A stretch of DNA of 43,507 bases from NCBI GenBank assembly GCA_002791595.1, contig PFXJ01000128.1, forward strand, positions 26,365 to 69,871. Reading direction: 5' to 3'. A model generated the notes under the pieces. The model was not told the origin of the DNA. It was given only the letters and a program-made list of their open reading frames with translations, and did no database searches. Shown one piece after another: positions 37,432 through 43,507 of the stretch (its first letter is position 1; every line of letters begins with the position of its first letter). Position numbers and translations under genes: made by a program. The stretch is from a candidate division Zixibacteria bacterium CG_4_9_14_3_um_filter_46_8. GTDB taxonomy: Bacteria > Zixibacteria > MSB-5A5 > UM-FILTER-46-8.

Positions 37432-37938
37432 ATGATGCCTCAAAGATATCGTCTATCCATATTGAATGCCTTGATTTCAATCCTTATCCTGCTTTTCATC
37501 TCCTGTTCGGGCATTTCCCCTTATTATGATGATAACAAAAAGGATCCTCGGACCGGAGCAGAAAGTAATTTCAAACCACTCGGCTTTAAAGGAGATGCTG
37601 ATGTGGTCCCGCCGCGGGCGGAACCTATCCGCAAGAATGCCAATTTCATCTTTGATCGGTATCAATTGGTGGGCAATTCATCCGACACTGCCAGGGCATC
37701 GAAGGACCATATTTATCGGGTGCAAATTTTCACGTCACGATTTTTGCAGGAGGCTCAGCAATTCAGAAATGAGCTTTTCGGAAAATTCGAACAGGCGATT
37801 TATATGGATTTTGAGGAACCATACTACAAGGTTCGAATCGGTGATTTCGAAACTGCCCCTGCGGGTGAGGCCTTCCTAAATGAGGTCCGCGAAATGGGAT
37901 ACACGGAAGCCTGGTTGGTAAAAATCAAGAAACAATAG
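37432..37938 (+). CDS. SPOR-domain lipoprotein
   Basis: LLFISCSG lipobox; C-terminal YRVQIFTSRFLQEAQQFRNEL...YYKVRIGDFETAPAGEAFLNEVREMGYTEAWLVKIKK. Confidence 0.8.
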   Translation: MMPQRYRLSILNALISILILLFISCSGISPYYDDNKKDPRTGAESNFKPLGFKGDADVVPPRAEPIRKNANFIFDRYQLVGNSSDTARASKDHIYRVQIFTSRFLQEAQQFRNELFGKFEQAIYMDFEEPYYKVRIGDFETAPAGEAFLNEVREMGYTEAWLVKIKKQ

Positions 37939-37950
37939 AGTTTTTGGACA

Positions 37951-38634
37951 ATGCACTCGGAGGCTGGTTTTCAAATAATGGAAGACTCCATTGGGTTAAG
38001 CGGCGAGCTTCTGCAAATCGCCCGATACATTCTGGCGGGAGGTGTCGCCGCAGTCCCCACCGAGACTGTATATGGGTTGCTGGCAGATGCTTCATCGCTA
38101 AATGCGCTTGACCAACTAAGAGCCCTCAAGGGGAAACCGTCCTCAAGCCCAGTTCCTATTTTTGTGCCTCCGAATTTGCCTTTAAGATCTCTGACATCAG
38201 ATCCGAACGATATCTTAATGCTGCTCGAAAAAGCATATTGGCCCGGACCATTGCTGATAGTATGCGAGCCTTCCGGGGTAGTTGCCAATTTGCCGGTCTG
38301 TCGGCAGGGCTTGGTGGGCCTAAGAAAAAGCAGTTCAAGGATAGTAAATAACTTGATTGAACTTACGGGTAAATTTATCACTGCGACCAGCGCCAATCGT
38401 TTTGGTAATAGGCCGGCATTAAATGAAGATGATGTCAAGCGGGAATTCGATGCTTCCGATTTATTCATTATGGATAAGCCTGCTGACAGTATTACCGCCG
38501 ATAGACCGTCAACAGTGATTACATCTGAAAAGGGCCAGTTATTCATCCTGCGCGAGGGCGCCATATCGGCGGATGAGATTGCCCGAAAATTGGCTGAAAG
38601 CGGTTTTACTCTTGGAATCAAAAAAGTTGGCTGA
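37951..38634 (+). CDS. tsaC: L-threonylcarbamoyladenylate synthase (Sua5/YciO/YrdC family)
   Basis: GGVAAVPTETVYGLLADA, ALKGKPSSSPVPIFV, YWPGPLLIV, TATSANRFG, STVIT. ATG 37978 is an alternative start. Confidence 0.92.
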   Translation: MHSEAGFQIMEDSIGLSGELLQIARYILAGGVAAVPTETVYGLLADASSLNALDQLRALKGKPSSSPVPIFVPPNLPLRSLTSDPNDILMLLEKAYWPGPLLIVCEPSGVVANLPVCRQGLVGLRKSSSRIVNNLIELTGKFITATSANRFGNRPALNEDDVKREFDASDLFIMDKPADSITADRPSTVITSEKGQLFILREGAISADEIARKLAESGFTLGIKKVG

Positions 38635-39124
38635 TAAATTCAAAGTCTTATTTGTCTGCACCGGCAATACTTGCCGATCCCCCATGGCGGAAGGGATATT
38701 GAGACATTTTCTGACACAGCAGGGCATTGACCATATCGAAGTCTCCTCCGCAGGAACCTTCGGCCTTGACAATCACCCCGCTTCCGAGTATGCGATTGTA
38801 GTCTGCCGGGACTGGGGGATTGATATCAGCGGGCACCGTTCCAGAAAACTTGACCGGCAAATGCTTGCCTCCAGCGACTTGATTCTGGCGATGGCCTATG
38901 AGCATTATCAGATTCTCAAGCAGCTCTATCCCTCGGGAAATGAAGTCCATCTAATTAAAAACTTTCCCAAGAAGGGTGCCGATAGTCACAGCGAAGGGAT
39001 TGAGGATCCGATCGGCGGTCCCCTAGAGCTTTATAGCCGCACTTTCCTTGAACTGGATGAAGTGATAAGAAAAATCTTGCCTGACATAATAAGATTTGCG
39101 CAAAGTGGATCAAATGAGAATTAA
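38612..39124 (+). CDS. Low-molecular-weight protein phosphatase (Tyr/Arg-type)
   Basis: VLFVCTGNTCRSPMAEGILRHF P-loop and C-terminal EDPIGGPLELY; the start codon (TTG 38612 or 38627) is uncertain and overlaps tsaC. Confidence 0.88.
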   Translation: MESKKLADKFKVLFVCTGNTCRSPMAEGILRHFLTQQGIDHIEVSSAGTFGLDNHPASEYAIVVCRDWGIDISGHRSRKLDRQMLASSDLILAMAYEHYQILKQLYPSGNEVHLIKNFPKKGADSHSEGIEDPIGGPLELYSRTFLELDEVIRKILPDIIRFAQSGSNEN

Positions 39125-40013
39125 CATCGGAAGAATCTCGGAATTTCTCTGCGGTTTGTGCGCAGGCCTGGCTATCATCATCGGGTTTGCCACCAATTTG
39201 CGGTCCGATGATGGTGCCGCTACCCCTGAAGATGATGATCTATTCCCTCAAGACTCCGTGGCGACTTACATCGACAGCTCCGGCATTAACCTCGACAGCT
39301 TAAGCGCGCTTTACAATGCTCCCGAATGGTGGCGGCGGTCACTGCAAAATGAAGCCTGGGGAGCGGGGGAGAGGTTCGAATTCATCATCCGCTATGGCCC
39401 TATCAAAGCGGGAAGTGCGGTGATGGAAGTCAAAAATACTGTGGATTGTGCAGGCCATAATGCGTACCATGTGACTTCGACAGCTCAATCAAGCGGTTTC
39501 TTTTCGATGTTTTTTAAGGTCGATGACCGCGTCGAAACCTTCATAGACACAGAAGGCATCTTTCCTCATCGATTTGAAAAACACTTGAACGAAGGCAAAT
39601 TCAAAGCAGATAAAGTTACCAATTTCGACCAGAAGAATCATCTGGCGATAACAGGTAAAGATACCATCAGAACATATCCATTTGTCCAGGATATACTTTC
39701 GGCTTTTTATTACGCCCGAACGCTGGCTTTGGAAGTTGGTAAGCCGGTCCTTATTGACAATCATACCGACCGGAAAAATTACCCCCTTGAAATAAAAGTG
39801 CATCGTCGGGAGCGCGTCAGTACCCGAGCGGGGACATTCAATTGCCTGCTTCTTGAACCAGTGCTGCGCACTTCCGCCATCTTCGAAAACAAAGGTCGTC
39901 TATTGGTGTGGATTACCGATGACAATTTTAAGATGCCGGTAATGATGAAAAGCAAGGTCTTAATTGGATCAATAACCACCGAGCTTGTCTGGTACCGTCT
40001 CGCGAAATCTTAG
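39114..40013 (+). CDS. DUF3108-domain exported protein
   Basis: ERFEFIIRYGPIKAGSAVMEV...VDDRVETFIDTEGIFPHRFEKHLNEGKFKADKVTNFD; LPLEIKVHRRERVSTRAGTFNCLLLEP. Confidence 0.75.
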   Translation: MRINIGRISEFLCGLCAGLAIIIGFATNLRSDDGAATPEDDDLFPQDSVATYIDSSGINLDSLSALYNAPEWWRRSLQNEAWGAGERFEFIIRYGPIKAGSAVMEVKNTVDCAGHNAYHVTSTAQSSGFFSMFFKVDDRVETFIDTEGIFPHRFEKHLNEGKFKADKVTNFDQKNHLAITGKDTIRTYPFVQDILSAFYYARTLALEVGKPVLIDNHTDRKNYPLEIKVHRRERVSTRAGTFNCLLLEPVLRTSAIFENKGRLLVWITDDNFKMPVMMKSKVLIGSITTELVWYRLAKS

Positions 40014-40014
40014 C

Positions 40015-40956
40015 ATGCCCAGTCACAAAAAAATAGACTTAAGCAAAATCCGCACCTATTCTTTCAACGAAAGGGCCACCAAATCCGGCGTGGAATCATT
40101 TGCTAAGGTGCCTTCATCGGATTGGCATATCGATGATTATCTAAATGGCCTTCCCAAGTCCTTGAAGGCTATCGAACTTCTTGGCCTAATTGAAGATATC
40201 AGGAAAGCGCAGGCAAACAATAAGGCCATAATTCTGATGATGGGCGCCCATTCGATAAAAGTAGGCCTTTCCCCGATAATTATTGACCTGCTAAATTGTG
40301 GATTTATTTCTCATCTGGCATTGAATGGCGCGGGCATCATTCACGATTACGAATTCGCTTTTCACGGACGAAGCTCGGAGGAAGTAGCTGAAACCATTGA
40401 ATCAGGGATGTTCGGCATGGTGAAGGAAACACCGGAATTCCTGAATTCCGCTATTGCCAAAGCTCCTCCCGAAGCAGGTCTGGGAGAGAGCGCCGGTAAT
40501 GCATTTCTAAACGGGCAGGCAATTCATATTGATTATTCAATCGCCGCCGCCGCGGTTCGAAATCAGATCCCGCTCACGGTCCATATCTCCATCGGCGCCG
40601 ATACTGTCATTCAACATCCCTCCTTCGATGCGGCTAAATGGGGTAAATTAAGCGGAAATGACTTTCTCATTCTTGCGGAATCCTGCAAAAACCTCAATGA
40701 TGGCGGCGTGGTGATAAACGTAGGCTCGGCAGTTGTCTTGCCGGAGGTTTTCCTGAAAGCATTGAATGTGGCGCGCAATATCTATGGCAATATCGCCAAT
40801 TTCTCCGCCGCAAACCTTGATATGATACAGCATTATCGCCCCCTCACCAATGTGGTGTCCCGTCCTACGCTTGCGGGGGGGAAACGCTATACCATCACCG
40901 GTCACTTCGAGATAATCATACCCTTAATCGCCTGGGCGCTTAAAGAGAAAGTATAA
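40015..40956 (+). CDS. Conserved uncharacterised protein, possibly deoxyhypusine-synthase-like fold
   Basis: NKAIILMMGAHSIKVGLSPIIIDLLNCGFISHLALNGAGIIHDYEFAFHGRSSEEV; HISIGADTVIQHPSFD; NVGSAVVLPEVFLKALNVARN. ATG 40015 preferred over TTG 39985. Confidence 0.6.
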   Translation: MPSHKKIDLSKIRTYSFNERATKSGVESFAKVPSSDWHIDDYLNGLPKSLKAIELLGLIEDIRKAQANNKAIILMMGAHSIKVGLSPIIIDLLNCGFISHLALNGAGIIHDYEFAFHGRSSEEVAETIESGMFGMVKETPEFLNSAIAKAPPEAGLGESAGNAFLNGQAIHIDYSIAAAAVRNQIPLTVHISIGADTVIQHPSFDAAKWGKLSGNDFLILAESCKNLNDGGVVINVGSAVVLPEVFLKALNVARNIYGNIANFSAANLDMIQHYRPLTNVVSRPTLAGGKRYTITGHFEIIIPLIAWALKEKV

Positions 40957-41043
40957 ATCATAGAAAAATTATTTGCCGAATCGCTCAAGTTATCATAAAC
41001 TGTTATGTTTAAAATCGAGAATCTCTCAAGGTAAACCATTTAT

Positions 41044-42576
41044 ATGGCTCAAATAGTTGAATGTGTTCCGAATTTTAGCGAAGGGCGCCGGCCCGAAATC
41101 CTGGACAAAATCATCGAGGCCGCGTTGACAATTGACGGTGTCACTCTCCTCGACCGCGAGATGGATGCCGATCACAATCGTGCGGTGGTTACATTCATCG
41201 GCGAACCGCAATCAGTAAAGAAAGCCGCATATCTGGCGATAGAAAAAGCGGCAAATCTCATCGATATGGAAAAACATAGCGGCGAACACCCTCGTATGGG
41301 CGCCACCGATGTCTGTCCCTTTGTGCCGGTTTCAGGTGTCAGCATGGCCGATTGCGTCCTGCTGGCCGAGGAGCTTGGCGCCGAGGTCGGCAGCAAATTG
41401 CAAATTCCGGTTTTCCTTTATGAGAAAGCGGCACGCCGTCCCGACCGGGAAAACCTCGCGGATGTCCGTAAGGGCGAGTATGAAGGGATTAAAGCAACCA
41501 TCGAATCCGATGACAGCCGCATTCCCGATTTCGGCCCAAGAAAGGTGCATCCGTCCGCAGGCGCCATCGCCATTGGCGCCCGTCCTTTTCTGGTCGCCTA
41601 TAACGTTTACCTCGGTTCCAACAACCTGACCATAGCCAAGAAGATAGCTGAGGCGGTAAGGTTTAAGACCGGGGGCTTCATGTTCTGCAAGGCTCTGGGA
41701 TTTGAAATCAAAGAACGTAATCAAGTTCAGGTCTCGATGAATTTGGTTGACCATACCAAAACGCCGATATTTCGAGTATTCGAAACCATCAAAAATGAAG
41801 CAGAACGCTATGGCGTTGGTGTTACTTCCAGTGAAATTGTCGGTCTAACTCCCTTAAAGGCAATGGCTGATGTCGCTGACCACTACTTGCGTTTGGAAAA
41901 TTTCGATGTCGGGCAGATTCTCGAATATAAGCTTTTGAGCCAATCCACGCCCGACAAAATTAGCCTAGATGATTTTCTCACCGAAGTGGCATCGTCGTCT
42001 CCGGCACCCGGAGGCGGCTCTGTTTCCGCTCTGGCCGCTTCGCTGGCGGGAGCATTATCATCTATGGTCTGCAGATTGACCATTGGCAAAAAGAAGTATG
42101 TCGAGGTAAAGGATGAGTTGTCGGCCCTGCTTGTCAAGACAGAGGATTTGCGCAACCGGGCTTCTGCACTCATCGTAAAAGATGCTGAGGCGTTTAACCA
42201 ATTAATGAGTGCCCGCAAACTTCCCAAAAACAGCGTTGAAGAGATCTCAAAACGCAATGACGCCATTGCGGAGGCTACCCGAAAGGCCGCCTTAGTGCCA
42301 CTTGAAACGATGAGTCTATCAGTTGAGATTTTGAAATTTGCAAAGATCGTTGCGGAAAAGGGAAATGTCAACTCCGTCTCGGATGCCGGCGTCGCCGGTC
42401 TTTTGGCCAAAGCCGCTTTGGATGGGGCCGCCTATAATGTGAAAATAAATCTAATCGGCTTTGAAGATACCAATTTTGTTTCCAAAACTAATGCGAAATT
42501 GGGCGCTTTGCATAAAGAAGCGGAGCCACTAGCAAAACACATCTCCGATATCGTGAACTTGAAGATAAATGGTTAG
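41044..42576 (+). CDS. ftcD: Glutamate formimidoyltransferase fused to formimidoyltetrahydrofolate cyclodeaminase
   Basis: N-terminal VECVPNFSEGRRPEILDKII, HSGEHPRMGATDVCPFVPV; C-terminal DDFLTEVASSSPAPGGGSVSALAASLAGAL...KDAEAFNQLM cyclodeaminase. Confidence 0.93.
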   Translation: MAQIVECVPNFSEGRRPEILDKIIEAALTIDGVTLLDREMDADHNRAVVTFIGEPQSVKKAAYLAIEKAANLIDMEKHSGEHPRMGATDVCPFVPVSGVSMADCVLLAEELGAEVGSKLQIPVFLYEKAARRPDRENLADVRKGEYEGIKATIESDDSRIPDFGPRKVHPSAGAIAIGARPFLVAYNVYLGSNNLTIAKKIAEAVRFKTGGFMFCKALGFEIKERNQVQVSMNLVDHTKTPIFRVFETIKNEAERYGVGVTSSEIVGLTPLKAMADVADHYLRLENFDVGQILEYKLLSQSTPDKISLDDFLTEVASSSPAPGGGSVSALAASLAGALSSMVCRLTIGKKKYVEVKDELSALLVKTEDLRNRASALIVKDAEAFNQLMSARKLPKNSVEEISKRNDAIAEATRKAALVPLETMSLSVEILKFAKIVAEKGNVNSVSDAGVAGLLAKAALDGAAYNVKINLIGFEDTNFVSKTNAKLGALHKEAEPLAKHISDIVNLKING

Positions 42577-42620
42577 GTATATTATCGGAGAATGAGACCA
42601 CGGATTATGGATTCCAAAGT

Positions 42621-42693
42621 CCCCTCTGGAGAGGGGATTTAGGGGTGTGTTTTAAGTTAGCAAGTGCCACACCATTCTCCGCTTACAGCGGAG
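42621..42693. repeat. Short palindromes of an intergenic repeat-like block
   Basis: CCCCTC-tgga-GAGGGG (42621-42636) and CTCCGCT-tac-AGCGGAG (42677-42693). Confidence 0.55.
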
Positions 42694-42750
42694 TCCGCCC
42701 TCTCGAGGGAGTGTTGAAAAACCATATTTGGCAAAGAAAGTTATTTAGTT

Positions 42751-42817
42751 GTCATTCCCACAAAAGTGGGAATCCGTATTAATTAAAGAGATAGATTCCC
42801 GCTTTCGCGGGAATGAT
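42751..42817. repeat. REP/BIME-like paired-hairpin repeat
   Basis: GTCATTCCCACaaaaGTGGGAATC - 19 nt - GATTCCCGCtttcGCGGGAATGAT; the two arms are imperfect inverted copies and each arm is itself a hairpin with an 8-bp stem. Confidence 0.8.
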
Positions 42818-42995
42818 ATGTGGAGGAAGTCAAGAGACCACATTTTCAACAAGCCCTCGGAACGGGATTTAATAAGGGATCGTTTGCATGAATATGGACT
42901 GTCTCAAATCGTCAAAATCCCGCTGAAGGCAAAAACCTACGGTTTGGTTTAACTGACTATCAATTGAAAAATATTATTTCTCGGAGTCATAGATA

Positions 42996-43507
42996 ATGAA
43001 ATCAAAATATCTTATAATTTCGATGTCAATGCTCTCGTTTGCCATTATCGGTCTCCTATGGATGGCCAGTAACGCTTATTCGATGGAGCTGTCCGATGAA
43101 TTCTGGCAACAGGCCGCGAATTGTCTTTCGCCGGGAATGTTTCCCGCAAAGAATATATACACCGAGCACGGCTTGCGATTTTGCGGCACGCCTTACCTTT
43201 TGCCGCTGGCCAATCGTGAAACGATAGTGCCTGATTTTATGATACCTCTGGGCGATAGGCCCATTAGGACTTCATTCTATAATTCTCCCGCCGGCCATTT
43301 CAAAATTCACTATGATGCCAGCGGCCAGAATGCTCCATTGAATCTCGGCGACACCAATCCTGCCGACGGCGTTCCCGACTATATCAATATCGTGGGTGAC
43401 ATCTGCGATTATGTCTGGTCCATTGAAATAGACTCATTGGGCTTTCCTTCACCTCCACCAGATACTGCTTCAGCTTTCGATGGAGATCCGTTTTATGATA
43501 TTTACAT
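42996..43507 (+). CDS. MXAN_6640-like putative metalloprotease, 3'-truncated by the window edge
   Basis: Open frame from ATG 42996 to the end: MKSKYLIISMSMLSFAIIGLLWMASNAYSMEL...SPAGHFKIHYDASGQNAPLNLGDTNPADGVPDYINIVGDICDYVWSIEIDSLGFPSPPP. Absent from the ORF track because no stop is in the window. Confidence 0.7.
   Translation, partial: MKSKYLIISMSMLSFAIIGLLWMASNAYSMELSDEFWQQAANCLSPGMFPAKNIYTEHGLRFCGTPYLLPLANRETIVPDFMIPLGDRPIRTSFYNSPAGHFKIHYDASGQNAPLNLGDTNPADGVPDYINIVGDICDYVWSIEIDSLGFPSPPPDTASAFDGDPFYDIY

Noticed and set aside
37971-38621. 216-aa minus-strand ORF
   Set aside because: Almost exact antisense of tsaC, which has clear family motifs; a codon-bias artefact.
41883-42410. 175-aa minus-strand ORF
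   Set aside because: Antisense to the cyclodeaminase domain of FTCD.
42749-42952. 67-aa plus-strand ORF as a real gene
   Set aside because: The N-terminal half is a translation of the REP-like hairpin repeat (DSRFRGND-type artefact).
43039-43227. 62-aa plus-strand ORF
   Set aside because: Out of frame with the open reading frame 42996-43507, which has a signal peptide and MXAN_6640-like motifs.

Overview
A 43.5-kb bacterial chromosomal fragment with no rRNA, tRNA, CRISPR, phage or transposase seen. The protein families (type IX secretion C-terminal sorting domains, PorU, PorV-like barrel, NHL, TamA-like, DUF5683-like) suggest a member of the FCB superphylum, possibly a Zixibacteria-like lineage; this taxonomic placement is inference. 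From left to right: (i) a lipid/LPS locus with a truncated GNAT-like acyltransferase (1-173, minus; absent from the ORF track because it runs off the edge), a serine-palmitoyltransferase-like alpha-oxoamine synthase, a divergent SDR/epimerase, a class V aminotransferase and KdsB. The first, second and third of these look like a bCerS/Spt/CerR bacterial ceramide set; (ii) a seven-repeat propeller cargo protein, a beta-CASP MBL nuclease, a giant GH13-like protein and S8 and M14 peptidases, three of the five with T9SS-type tails; (iii) a long co-directional envelope island (17.6-36.2 kb) with PorU (C25), a PorV-like barrel carrying a beta-propeller/LysM insertion, an M6 protease, two DUF5683-like paralogs, an NHL lipoprotein, a large outer-membrane protein, a TamA/BamA-like protein and a DGGGP-synthase-like UbiA prenyltransferase; (iv) housekeeping genes (ManC-like, SPOR lipoprotein, TsaC, LMW phosphatase, DUF3108, a DHS-like protein, fused FTCD), then palindromic repeats and a 3'-truncated MXAN_6640-type protease. 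The best novelty candidate is the PorV-like protein at 21667-24276. Each of three beta-propeller blades seems to carry a LysM-like module at an equivalent position, which suggests a PorV/PorZ hybrid next to PorU. All calls were made by eye without database searches.
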